Assembly (NCBI GenBank): GCA_021613535.1
Contig: CP075494.1
Location: 13,516,001 to 13,580,000, forward strand
Origin: Adineta vaga
Taxonomy: Eukaryota; Rotifera
Length of the DNA stretch: 64,000 nucleotides
Direction of reading: 5' to 3'
In this document: positions 48,801-63,800 of the stretch, one piece after another
Layout: each line of letters begins with the position of its first letter
How positions within the stretch are numbered: position 1 is the stretch's first letter
The notes under the pieces: generated by a model
Seen by the model: the letters and a program-made list of their open reading frames with translations, nothing else
Databases searched by the model: none
Told to the model about the DNA's origin: nothing
Made by a program: the position numbers and the translations under genes

Positions 48801-51800
48801 TGATCTCAATCCGACTTATATTGGTATTAAAGATGAAGAATTTATTTTATCTATCTCAGGTACAGGTAATCCATATCCAACATGTCAATGGTTTAAAAAT
48901 AATACTGAATTAATTTCAACACCCGATGAACATATACAATTTCGAGAAGATAAAACAACAAATGAATATTTTCTTGTAATTAAAAATGCTAATCAAGATG
49001 ATATGGGTGAATATCAATGTCAATTAACCAATGCTGCTGGTTTAGTTAAATCTAAAAAGAGTAAAGTTACTATTCAAAAACAACCTACATTTATTCGAAA
49101 ACCTGAATCAATTACAGTTAACCAGACTGAATCAAGTAAAATTGAATGTCAAATTGATGCATTACCACAAGCTAAACTTACTTGGTTAATTGCTGGTAAA
49201 CCGGTATCTGCTAAAGATGGTTATGAAACAAGTTTCGATGCTAAAACTGGTATTGCAACACTAAGTATTAAGAATACGACAACAAAACATACAGGTTCCG
49301 TAACAATAAAAGCTGAAAATACAGCTGGTACTGCTGAAGAAACAATCGATATCAATGTTCGTTCTACACCAATTCTTCTCAAACCATTAACTGATATTGA
49401 AGTTGTTGCAAATACAGATGCAACATTCATTTGCGAATTTCAATCATCACCACAAGCAACAATTCAATGGTTTTGCAATGGTAAACCATTGAATGTCGTA
49501 CCAAATAAATATGACATTTCATTTGATGCAAAAACAAATCAATATAAATTAATCATTAAAAATACAACATTAGATGATCATGGAAGTTATAGTGTACAAG
49601 CAACAAATGAACTTGGACAAATACAAACAGAAGCAAAATTGAATGTAACACATGCACCTGATTTTCTTACTGGTTTACAAGATCGATCTGTTGGTGCTAG
49701 GGAAACAATTGAATTTACTGTTAAAGTTGCTGGTATTCCACAAGTAACATTATCATGGTTAAAAGCTGGCAAAGAAATCAAAGCTGATGAGAAAAAATAT
49801 TCAATTGTACCTATCGATAATGATGGAAATGCTAAATTAATTATTAAAGATGTTAGTGAAGAAGATCAAGCGTTATATTCATGTGTAGCTAAAAATAAAG
49901 TAGGTACAAATCAAACAGATGGACAATTGAAAGTAACAGCTTCGTTACAATTTACTCAACCATTACAAGATACAGATGTCTTAAATACACAAAATGCAAC
50001 CTTAACATGTGAAGTGCAAGGTATTCCAAAACCAACTGTGAAATGGTATGTTAGAAGATATGATTGTTAATTTATAATAATTAATTCTTCTTTTCTTCAT
50101 TAGGTTTTTCAATGATGTGGAACTTAAATCTACTCAAAAACAAACAATAGCTGTCAAACAAAATGTTCATACATTAACTATCAATCGTACCGATGCAACT
50201 GATGCTGGTATAATATTGAATTCTAAAAACGGAATCATTTCTTCCTATTCGTACTCTATTTTTTCATAGGTATTTACAAAGCTGTTGCAGATAATGGCAC
50301 TGGAGTATCTATTGATACAATCTGTAATTTGACAGTTGGCAGTATGTAGTTTTCATTGACTAATATATTCATGTATTCTCTTGTTCTTTGTCTTTCGATA
50401 GGCAAACCAAAAGTTGAAGGTAAACCTGCTGATGTTACTGTAAATGTTGAACAACCCGCCATACTTGAATGTACATTCTCTGGTTTACCTAAACCAGAAG
50501 TAACATGGTTTAAAGATAATATTCCAATCATTGCTGATCAACGTATAACTATTCATGAAGATAAACCTAATGTTCATTCGTTACATATTTCTCAATCTCA
50601 ACTTGATGATAAAGCTACGTATATATGTAAAGCTAAGAATCGTTTTGGTGAAATTGATGCAAAAATGAATTTAATTGTCAACTCAATAAAACCAGTCATT
50701 ACTCGTGATTTATCAGATCAATTAACGATTGAAAAAGGTAATGTTCTAGAACTTCAAATTGATATCACTGGCACACCTCAACCACAAATCAAATGGTTCA
50801 AAGGTAATGATGAAATTAATTCAACGAATAATAAAGATTATCAAATTATCTTCGATGAAAAACAAACCTATTCATTAATTGTACAAAATTGTACACCAGA
50901 TCATCAAGGTGAATATTCTGTACAAGCAACGAATTCAGGTGGAACTGTTAAATCAAAGAAAACAAAAGTTACTGTACAGAAAAAACCAGAATTCATCAAA
51001 TTACCTCAATCACAAACAATTAAAGATGGACAAGCAGTGATATTCGATGCACAAATTGATGCTTATCCGCAACCAAAAGTCACATGGTAAGAATTGATTC
51101 GTTTCGATAAGAATGAAGATAACAGTGTACACATGTTTAGGCTTAAAAATGGTAAACCATTAACACCTGATCTTGGTTTTGAAAGTCAATTTGATGCTAA
51201 AACGGGTCAAATTACTCTTAAACATAAGGCAGCAACAAATAAACAATCAGGTGAACTTATCTGTCGAGTAGAAAATGCTGCTGGTACGACCGATGCATCA
51301 GTTACACTCGATGTGCAAGGTAAACTAATATTCAGACAAGAAATCACATACGTTTTATATTTTATTTCTATAGCATTACCAATTATTACGAAGAAATTAG
51401 CTGATCAAGAAGTGATGATTGACAATGAAATTCGTTTTGTTGTTGAAATCACTGGTTCACCTACACCGACGATTTCGTGGTCGAAAGATGATACTCCAGT
51501 AACAGCCGATGTGGATCATATTATCGAATCTGATAATACAATACATACATTAATCATTAAAAATGTTAAATCAACTGATGAAGGTAAGTATCGTGTTGTA
51601 GCTGAAAATCTTCTTGGTCAAGTAGAATCAACTGGTCAATTAACTGTTCTTGAACAACCATTAATCGATCAACCATTTGGTGATATTACTCAACCGATTG
51701 GGTCAGATGTTACTCTTAAATGTCGTGTTACGGGTGGTCGACCTAAAGCAACAGTCACATGGTTGAAGAATGGTAAAGAATTCAAAGGTGATGAACGACA

Positions 51801-54800
51801 TATAATCACTTCATCACCTGATGGTACATGTGAATTATTGATAAAATCACTTGATGAAACAGAAAATCAGGCGAAATATACATTAATAGTGAAAAATAAA
51901 GTTGGACAAAAAGAAATTCATTCAACGATAACGGTAAAAGCTTCATTAGACTTTCTTCAAGAATTAAAAGATCAAGATATTCTTGCACAATCACCATGTG
52001 TTTTAACTGTGGAAACAAATGGTATACCAAAACCAACAGTTAAATGGTAAGTTCATTCATTGAAGAATAAATTTTTAATTATATGTTTGATATTTTCATA
52101 GGTTTTTCAATGATCAAGAATTGAAGAATACTCCAAAGACAAAACTTGAATCCAAACAAAATATTCATACATTAACATTACCAAAAGTTGATTTACCTGA
52201 TGATGGTGTTTATAAATGTGTTGCTACCAATCCAGATGGAACCATTGAAACAAAAGCACACATCTCTGTTTGCAGTATGTTGATGGCATTAGAATCGAAT
52301 ATTTGTAATCTGTTTTATTCGTTTCATTGTAGCTAAACCAAAAGTCGATGGTAAAGTCAATGATGTTACCGTTCAAATCAATGAACCAGCTGAATTACGT
52401 ACAAAATTTAGTGCCATACCAAAACCAACAATTGCTTGGTTTGTATATAGACTATCTGTCAACTTCATGTCATATCATCTATTTTTAGGTATAAAGCGAA
52501 TGATCTCAATACTCCATTGACTTCAACTGATAATATTGAAATAACTGAATTACCCGATGGCACAAGTGTTCTTCGAGTGAAAAAGACAGAGTTAACCGAT
52601 GCTTCTGCATATATTGCTCGTGCAACTAATAAAGTTGGTGAAATTGATTCTAAGATCAATTTGATTGTTAAAGAAGTGAAACCACAAATCTTATCTGATA
52701 TAGTCAATGTCAATGCTATTCGTGACGAAGTAGCACAATTTAGTATTAAGGCAACTGGAAATCCACAACCAACAATTCGTTGGTTTAAGAATGATAATGA
52801 AGAACTTCTTGAAACTAATCAAGATTTTGAATTTATTCATGATACATCATCGGATACGTTTACACTCAAAATCAATAAATGTCGACCAGAACATCAAGCT
52901 GATTATTCAGCTATAATAGCCAATTCAGGTGGTACAGTAAAATCGAAAAAAGGCAAATTAGTTGTAACAAAATCACCGGAATTTATTGAAAAACCTGTTT
53001 CTATTGATGTCAATGAAAATGATGCTAGTGAATTTCGAGCGAAAATAGATGCTTATCCACCAGCAAAAATTACTTGGTTATTTGAAGGTAAACCTGTAAC
53101 TGCAAAAGATGGATTTGATATACAAACTGATCAAGCTACGGGTACATCAGTATTAACAATTAAACAAACATTACCTAAACATATAGGAAAACTTACAATT
53201 AAAGCAGATAATTCAACAGGTTCAATTGAAGAAAGTGTTCAATTAGCTGTAAAAACTGGACCAAAGATTACTAAAAAACCAACCGATATTGAAGCTTTAC
53301 TACATACGGATGCAGTATTTACTATTGATGTAGCTGGCTCACCAAAACCAGAAATTGAATGGATTCATCGTGACCTATCAATTAAAGTTTCGGATAAATA
53401 CGAAATTATCGAAGAAAGTGCAACAGTAACAAAACTTATTATTCATGATGTCACATCTGAAGATGAAGGATCAATTCAAATCAAAGTTAAAAACGCATTA
53501 GGTCAAACCGATGTTACTGCACAGTTGAAAGCACTTGAAACGCCACGAATCGAACCACAATTGACTGACCAAGAAGTAACATTGAATCAGCCACTTGTTC
53601 TCAAAACAAATGTATACGGTCGACCAAAAGTCGATGTTCAATGGTTAAAAGATCAAAAACCATTAGCAGCATCTGATCGTATCAAAATCGAACGTAATGA
53701 AGATGAATGTACATTGACAATAGCAAATATTAAAGAAGAAGATATTGGTACATATACATTAACAATTAAAAATAAACTTGGCAAAGCAGATTCTGTATCA
53801 AATATTAAAGTTACTGCTTCATTACGATTTCTCAATCAATTGAATGATCTCGATATTATTCAAACTTCAAATGGAATTCTGTCTGTTGATTGTGAAGGTG
53901 TACCAAAACCGAAATTAACTTGGTATGTTTATTAAAGAAATAATCTCCATGGAGTTATTTTCTATACTTTTCTTTCTTTTAAAGGTATTTCAATGATACA
54001 GAAATTAAATCTAATCAAAAGACACGTGTTGATACCAAAGGCTCAACTAGTACATTGACTATCAATAAGGCAGATATGGTCGATATTGGTATTTATAAAG
54101 TTGTAGCTGATAATGGAAAAGAAAGAATAGAAACACAAGCTAATGTTGATGTTTGTGGTATGTAATCATTGTCAATTGTTTAATAGATAGCATTTCCAAT
54201 GAAATATATGGATTATTCGATCTAAATAATTCATTTGTTTATTTTTAGTCAAACCAAAAGTGGATGGTAAACCAACTGATGTTACTTGTTTATTAAATGA
54301 AACAGCAAAACTCAGTATCAAATTTACAGCTATACCAAAAGCAACAGTTACATGGTATAAAGCTGATGGTACAGAAGTACAAGCGGATGATCGTATTCAA
54401 ATGACTACCGATGATAATGGACAATCGACATTAACTATTACAAATGCTACACCACAAGATACTCAAGCATATATAGCTCGTGCAACGAATAAAGTTGGCT
54501 CGGTCGATGGAAAAGTCAATTTAAATGTGAAAGGTATAGTAGATAAAATGAATAAAACTTGATGAGAACTGTTTCTTTTACTTTCTGCCTCTTCTGTAGA
54601 AGTCAAACCAACCTTAAAGAATGATCTTGAACCACAAACTGTAAATGTTGGCGATGAACTTATCTATCGTCTTCTCGTTGATGGTCGTCCGACACCGACA
54701 ATTAAATTCTATAAAGATGGTAATGAAATCGGTCCCGTAACTATTGAACAGTCAACAACGCCAGGTGATAGTATTGTTACAGCTATTCTTCGTATTCCTC

Positions 54801-57800
54801 AAGCTGCTACAACTGATCAAGGTGAATATCAAGCTTCGGTTGAAAATCCAGCAGGTGTTGTTAAAACGAAGAAAGTAAAAGTTACTGTTCAACAATTGCC
54901 TGTTTTTCTTCAAACACCTCAAGATGTATCAGTGAGTCAAGGCAAAGAAGTCACATATGAAGCACAACTTTCAGCATTTCCAATACCAAAAATAATCTGG
55001 TTACTTAATGGTAAACCATTAACAGCCAATGCTGATTGTGCAATTACATTTGATAATGCCACACAAAAAGCAACATTAACCTTACGTAAAATTGATGCTG
55101 ATAAACATGCAGGAATTATTACCTGTCAAGCTGAAAATGCTGCAGGCAAAATTACACATGATGCTAAACTTAATGTTTTAACAGCACCGAAAATCTTGAA
55201 AGGTTTGAAAGATGAAAGTATTATTGAAGGACAAGATATTACATTATCAATTGAATCAAGTGGACATCCTGCACCAACAGCACAATGGTTCTTGAATGAT
55301 AAACCAATCGTACCGACTGATCAACATTATGAAGTAATTATACCAAAAGAAGGACATTTATATGAATTAAAAATCAAACAAACAAAATCTACTGATGAAG
55401 GTATTTATAAAGTTATTATGACAAATTCAGAAGGTGAAATTACAAGTCAAGCTAATTTAAATGTTTATATTGCACCTGTCATGAAATCTCTTCCACCAAA
55501 AATCGATGGAGTTCAAGGTCAACAAATAATTATCTCATGTCAAATAACGGGTCGTCCAAAACCAGAAATTGTTTTCTTAAAAGATAAAAAAGATGTTATG
55601 ACATTAGAAGATAAAGCTCGTTTTCAAATTGACTACGATGAACAAACAGGTAATGTACGTTTGATTATTTCTGATGCGAAAGAAGAAGATCATGGTAAAT
55701 ATACAATTCGTGCTAAGAATGCAGCACAAACAATTGAAGAACAAACAGTGGTAAATGTATCAGCACAATTATCTTTTACTGAACAACTTCAAGATACTGA
55801 TGTTATTAGTGGTCAAAACTTAACATTAACTTGTCGTTGTCAAGGTATTCCTAAACCAACAATAAAATGGTATCAAAATGATACGGAAATTAAATCAACA
55901 ACAAAACAAAAGATTGAATCAAAACCAGATGGAACTCAAACAATAACAATCAATCGTGTTGATTTAACCGATGGTGGAAAATTTAAAGTTATTGCTACGA
56001 ATGAACAAGGAACAATTACATCGGAATGTCAAGTTGATGTTTTAATGAAACCTAAAATTGAAGGTAAAGTCCAAGATGTTCAAGTCGTTATTGGTGAACA
56101 AGCCCAATTAAATGTAAAATTATCTGGTATTCCAAAACCAGATATTCAATGGTTGAAAAATGGTCAACCATTTGATATTGATAATCAACGAATTAAACTT
56201 ATTGAAAAAGATGATGTATATTCATTAGTTTTTGAAAGTACAATTATCGACGATAAAGCTGCCTATACATTAAAAGCAACGAATAAAGCTGGTGACGTTG
56301 AATCACCGAAGATTAATTTGAATATTACATCAATTCAACCGAAAATTAAAACCGATTTACAACCAACGTTGAATGTAACAAAAGATGAACCGATTGTTTT
56401 GACTATTCAAGCAGATGGAAAACCAAAACCACAAGTCAAATGGTTTAAAGGTAGCGATGAAATATCACCCGATCAAGTGGGTGTTCAAATGCTTGAAGAA
56501 GGTGAAAATACATATAAATTAATTATTGAAAAATCAACAGAAAAAGATCAAGGAGACTACACTGCACTTATTCAAAATACTGGTGGACAAGTTAAATCAA
56601 AGAAGACAGCTGTTACAGTTACTAAACTACCTGAATTTGTTACAAAACCAGAAGATACAACAGTCAAACAAGGTGATACCACTACGATTGAATGTCAAAT
56701 TGATGCACTTCCATTACCGAAAATTACATTATTACGTGATGGTAAACCTTTGACACCTAAAGATGGTATTGAACAAACATTTGATGCTGCTACTCGTCGT
56801 CTTATAATTACAGTTAAGAATGCTCGTGTAGATCAAACTGGCACATTAACATGTAAACTTGATAATTCCGTTGGTTCAGCTGAAGCGTCATTTAAATTAA
56901 ATGTTTCTGCTGCTCCTGTTATTTCAAAAGGTTTAACAGATCAAGAATGTTTGATTGATAAAGAACTTCGTTTAACTATTGTTACATCAGCAAGTCCTGT
57001 ACCAACTGTAAAATGGTATAAAGATAATGTTGAATTGACTAATATTGGCACAAAGGTTAACGATGATACATTTGAATTAATTATTCCAAATGTTAAACCA
57101 GAAGATCAAGGAAGTTATAAGGCGGTTGTATCCAATGAACTTGGCGAAAAAGAAACTCAATGTAAAGTAACAATACTTGAACCTGCTGAATTAAAATGTG
57201 ATTTTGCTGAACAACAAACAATTCAAGTTGGAGACATTCTTCAACTTCAATGTCATGTTAGTGGACGACCATTACCAGAAGTGACATGGACAAAAGATGG
57301 TAAAGAAATAAAAGCATCAGATCGTATAGAAATTGTAAAGAATGCTGATGGAACTTGTTCATTAACAATCAAACAAGCAACATCAGATGATAAAGTAAGA
57401 GTAATAAATAAATAGTTTATTGATTTCATCATGAACACAAATTCTTCTCTTTTGTAGGGTGTTTATAAAGTTATTTGTAAGAATAAATTACAGACACGTG
57501 AAGCACAAACACAAATTCTTATTTCATCACCATTAAAATTTAATACAACATTGAAAGATACTGTTGCACAAGTTGGACAAAGTGTTACATTCGAAGTTGA
57601 TTGTGAAGGTTTACCAAAACCAACTATTAAATGGTAAGATTTATCTATCATTCATTTATTCAATACAACAGATATATTCATACTCCATATTTTTGTTTAA
57701 TCTCAGGCTCTTCAATGGTCAAGAAATAACACCATCAGCTAAATATAAGATTGAATCTAAAGGAAATTTGAATAAACTTACAGTACCAAAAGTTGATCTC

Positions 57801-60800
57801 ATCGATACTGGTGTATATGAAGTTGTTGTTTCAAATGGTATTGATACAATTAAAAGTGAATCAAAATTGGATGTTTCTATTAAACCTAAAGTTGAAGGTA
57901 AAAAGGAATAATTCAAATAGACTTTTTTTTAACTAGATTTTTTCTCTATCTAGGTAAACCATCTGATGTTAATGTTAATATCAACGAATCAGCTAAACTT
58001 CAATGTAAAATTTCGGGTTCTCCAATACCTACTATTGTATGGCTTAAAGATGGTCAACCATTGCAACCATCTGATAATATTACTATTCAAACAGAAGCCG
58101 ATGGTACACAAATACTTCTTTTTAAATCAGCTCAACTAGCAGATAAAGGTAGTTATACATGTCAAGCAACGAATATTGGTGGTACAAGTGAAGTTAAATT
58201 AAATCTTAATGTTCAACAAGTAAAACCAACATTAAAATCTGATCTTGCAAAAGATATTATTGCTCAAGCTGGTGAACCTATTTCACTTTCTATTAAAGCA
58301 TCCGGTACTAAACCACAAGTAAAATGGTACAAAGATGGTGAAGAAATCATTGAAACAGTTGAAGAAGAATATGAAATGGTCGAAGAAGAAGAAACCTATA
58401 CATTGTTAATGAAACGTGCACAACCAAAAGATAGTGGAGAATATCAAGCCGTCATTACAAATGATGTTGGACAAGTAAAATCAAAGAAAATTAAAGTACA
58501 AATTCAAAAAGCACCACAATTCAAAAAGAAACCAGAAGCCATGCTTAATGTTAAAGAAGGTGAACAAGCACGTTTTGAATGTGAATTTGAGGGTAATCCA
58601 ACGCCAAAAGTTTCTTGGTTACGTGATGGAAAACTATTAACACCAAAAGATGGTTTTGAAATCAAAACAGATGCAGCAACAGGCAAAAGTATTTTAACAA
58701 TCAATCAATCGACACCGAAACATTCAGGTCCAATTACAGTACGTCTTGAAAATTCAGTTGGTACACCTATTGAAGAAATTGTTCAATTAAATGTTGAAAC
58801 TACACCACAATTATTACAAAAACCAACAGCAACATGTGAAGCACATTTGAATCAAACTGCTTCAATTGCATTTAAATGTTTAGCAACACCTAAACCAACA
58901 ATACGTTTATTTAAAAATGATATTGAAATTGAATTAACTGGTGATCATTATGAACTTGTTCCTAGTGCAACTGATGCAACTTCATATGAGATCAGAATAA
59001 AAAATGTTCAAATCGAAGATGAAGGAAATTATCGTATTCGTATTGAAAATGCTTTGGGAAATATTGATGCAAATGTTCAAGTTACAACAGTTGATAATGT
59101 TTCAATAACAACATCAGCTCATGCAATTAATACTGATTTAAAACAACATGATACATTAACACTTGAATATACTGTTACTGGTCGACCTAAACCTGATATT
59201 ACATTTATGAAAGATGGCAAAGAAATTAAACCATCAGCTAAAATACAAATAACTTATGATGAAACAACTAATATTTGTCGATTAGTTACAACAGATGTTG
59301 GACAAGAAGATCAAGGTGTGTATACATTAATTGCTAAGAATAAATTAGGTAAACAAGAAAGTCAACCAATAAAAATTAATGTTACTGCACCAATTACTGT
59401 TAAAACAACTTTACCAGAAACAATTGATGCTGTTCTCGGCGAACAAATAACAATGACTATTGAAGCATCAGGTAGATTATTGATTTAAAAAAATTAATTT
59501 TTGATTTTTTTCAAAAAATATTCTTTTTCCTATTCAAGGTATTCCTCAACCTAAAATTACATGGTTATGTAATGGTCAACCTCTTAAATCGTCACCGAAA
59601 CATAAAATTGAAACATCAAAAGAAAATCCAAATTTAACGACTTTAACCATTACGAAATTAGATCATGCTGATGTTGGTAAATATACTGCTGTCATTGATA
59701 ATGGTCTCGAAAAAATAGAAGCCAATAGTACATTAAATATTCATGCAAAACCGAAATTAGAATCGAAATTAGAAACATCATTAACATTTAATATTGGTGA
59801 ACAAGGTCAAATTCCAATACGTGTTAGTGGAGAAGATAATATCATTACTTGGTTTAAAGATTCTCAACCAATTACATTTGATGATCGCATTCGAATTGTC
59901 ACAGAAGAAAATAATACTTATAAATTAGTTATAGATGATCTTCGTTCTGAAGATAAAGGTCTTTATTCAATGCATATTGAAAATAAAGGTGGAAATTTAG
60001 ACATTAAAACAACAGTTAATATTAAAGAACAAAAGCCACAAATTCTTGCTGACCTTAATGATTCTCCAGCAGCAAATGCTGCCAAAATAGGTGAAGAATT
60101 TTCATTAGAAATTCGTGCACAAGGTAAACCACGTCCTCAAGTATCATGGACACTTAATGGTCAAGAATTACCAGCTGATTCACCAGATTATGATTTAATT
60201 ATAACTGAAGATGGTCTTTATCGTCTTGTATTTCGTCAATTTAATGAACGTTATATTGGTGAATATCAAGCTGTTGTTACAAGTTCTGCTGGTACATTAA
60301 AAACGAAAAAAGCTAAAGTAACTGGTCAACAAGTACCTATGTTTACTCAAGAACCACCTCAATTTCTTCAAGTTAAAACGGGTGAAAAACTAACTGTTGA
60401 ATGTACAGCTAAAGGACATCCAACACCGAAAATTACATGGTTACGTGATGGAAAAGTTTTAACGAATAAGGACGGTTTTGATATTAAAATGGATCAAGCA
60501 ACTGGCCAAGCAACATTTATTATTCCAAGTGCAAATATTAAACATACAGGCAAATATGAATGTAAAGTTGAAAATCAATATGGTACACATACATCAGAAA
60601 TTAATATTGATGTTCTTGGTAAGTAGAATAAATAAAACTTTCAGTAGAGATAGTTCGATTTTGCTTTAGCTCCACCTACTGCTCAACAGAAAATGCAAGA
60701 TTTTGAAGTATCTCGTGGACAAGAAGTAACTATTACTGTTACGGCTGATGGTAGTCCATTACCGACATGTACATGGTATCATAATGAGAAACCACTTGCT

Positions 60801-63800
60801 GTACAACCAGATCGTATTGTTATTATTGATGATGGAGCAACACATACTTTGAAATTACTTGACGCTCAATTAACTGATGATGGTCAATATAAAGTAAGAT
60901 AAGAAAGAATACTATTTTGCTTTTTGCAAAATCATTGCTTTTCTTCTTCGTTATTTCAAGGCTATCATTGAAAATCAAATGGGTAAAACAGAATTAGTCA
61001 GTCAAGTTACAGTCATGGGTAAGTTCAGCATTTTATAAATCCTTTGCATATACTGTTTATATTATTTTACATTCCACTGTGATCTAATTTCGAATATTGA
61101 TCAGTATTCATATTTTTATTTGAAATCAATTCTATCTTAGACGTACCTGATATCTCTTCGGAACCAATTGATGTTCGTGTCACTCAAGGTGGCTCATGTA
61201 CGCTTGAATGCCAAGCTTCAGGTAAACCTTTACCTGAAGTAAAATGGACAAAGAGTGGCAAAGAAATCAAATCAACTGAAAGTCTTTTACTTGAGTCAAC
61301 ACCCGATGGTACTCATCGTTTGACTATAAATAATGCTCAATCAGATCATGCAGGACAATATATTGCTAACGTCAAACATAAAATTCGAGCTCAACAAATG
61401 ATTTTCAATGTTACTGTTACAGGTATGAACGAAGAACAATATATAAATGTGTCTTTCTAATGTTAAACTATGCATAGGATAGGAATAATTAAAAAACGAA
61501 TCTTAGATCATAAATAAAAAAAGTATATTCTATCTCTAACAAAACATTCATACGTGTTATCCGATACTACTTCCAATTCATTACATCTTCTCGATTAAAA
61601 CCTAAAACAAAATCGAAATTTCAAACTAATACCTTTTCTTTTAAAAATCTCTAGCTCCATTAACCTTGAAACAAACACCAACAGATCTTAACGTGCTACA
61701 AACGCAAAATGCTCTCATTACATTTGAAGTCGACGGTTTACCAAAACCCACTATCACTTGGCTCTTCAACGGAACACCCATCCAATCATCAGCCAAATAC
61801 AAGATGGAAACAAAAGGAAATCAAATCATTCTAAACGTTAACAAAACAGATTTTGTCGATTCAGGCATATATACAGCTGTCATTGATAACGGAATTGAAA
61901 AAATAGAAGTTCCCGTGAAAATGAACGTTGGCGGTAATAACACCTAACTTAGACTATCCATTGAATTTATTCTATTTTCTCTTAAAATAATTTTAGTCAA
62001 ACCCAAAGTGGAAGCAGCTAAGCCAGCTAATGAACAATCATGTGTTATTGGTCAAGATACTCAGATCACATGGAAATTTAGTGGTGTTGAGAAACCACAA
62101 GTAACATGGCTCTTCAAAGGACAACCACTTACAACTAATGAACGATATCAAATCACCGAAGGTGAAGATGGAACATCGACACTAGCCATCAAGAGTGCTG
62201 AACTCACTGACAAAGGTGTTTACACTGCGAAAGCAACAAACGCAGTGGGTGAAGCAGAAGCAAAAACAACACTCAACATTGCTGGTATCAAACCAGTGAT
62301 CACGAATGATCTCGAAGGTACATTACAAGCAACGAAAGGTGAATCAATGACAATCAAACTACAAGTGACAGGTACACCTCGACCTGATGTCATTTGGTGT
62401 CGAGGAAATGATGATCTTGTACCAAGTGATCGTATTCAAGTAGTAGCACCAGCAAGTGAAGGTGATGACACATACACACTGACAATTCTGAATGTTCAAC
62501 CAGAAGATCAAGGTGATTATTCAGCTAAAATAAATAATGTTGGTGGATCACTCAAAACAAAGAAATGCAAAGTGACCGTTACAAGTAAGTTATCGAACCT
62601 TTCATATGCTTTTTCTAGTCTTACTTTTAATAGAATTACCCGTCTTTGTGAGCAAACCAACAGCTCAAGAAGTCAAACAAGGTGAAACAGCGGTGTTCCA
62701 AACAAAGATCGATGGATATCCCACACCTAAAGTCACATGGCTTCTCAATGGCAAACTATTGACAGCGAAAGAAGGCGCGCAAGTCGAACTCAATGCTGCA
62801 ACTGGTGATGCCAAACTATCAATTCCTAAAGTTGATCTACAACAACATTCAGGCACAGTTACATGTCGACTCGAGAATCCACATGGGACTCAGGAAGAAA
62901 CTGCACGACTCGATATTCTTGCTGCACCACTCATCACCACTCAACTGCCGAAACAAGAAGAAACAGTGAGTGGCAAAGATGTGACACTTCGAGTCGTTGT
63001 TCGAGGTTCACCACGACCTGAAGCACAATGGTTCTACAATGACACACCGGTACCTGCAGAGAATACCACATTTGATGAAGAAAAGAGCGAATATCAACTC
63101 ACAATAAAACAAGCCACAGTTGCTACAAGTGATGGAACATATCGTGTTGTGTTGAAGAATGATCTTGGAGAGAGTGAATCAACACCATGTGTATTGACAG
63201 TACTGGAACCAGTGAAGGTAACAAAGACAGCACCAGCGAGTGATGTTGTCGACTTGAAAGTGGGTGAAGCATTTGAATTATCGTTTGATGTTGACGGTAA
63301 AGAAGCACCAAAAGTACAATTGACCAAGGATGGCAAGGAAGTGAAGTTCAGTAGTGTTGAAGGTGTGAAACATGTATATTCGATTGGTGAAGTAAAACCG
63401 GAACATCAAGGCGTATACAAGTTGACAGCAAAGAACAAAACATCAACAGAAGAAAATATTGTAACATTGAAAGTGACAGGTATGTCATTTTGATTATTAA
63501 CTAAAACTCGTACCCAAGTTTCGATGCGTTGCTGCGTGAGGTATCTTCTTCATACTCCATATGATATTCGTAGATACTATAATCTTTGCATTTCCGATTT
63601 GTAAATAGCAACAATGCTATACGAGAAACATACCAATCATACCGAACTATAACGTCATTCAGTACCATAATCCATTATGTATGTGAATATAAATGAAAAG
63701 CTAGCTTGTTCATAAGATATGGCCTGCAGAGATAGTCGGAAGTTTTCCATGAAACTTAAAATATGTATATTTCTTACGATTATTCATACATATTTTAGCC

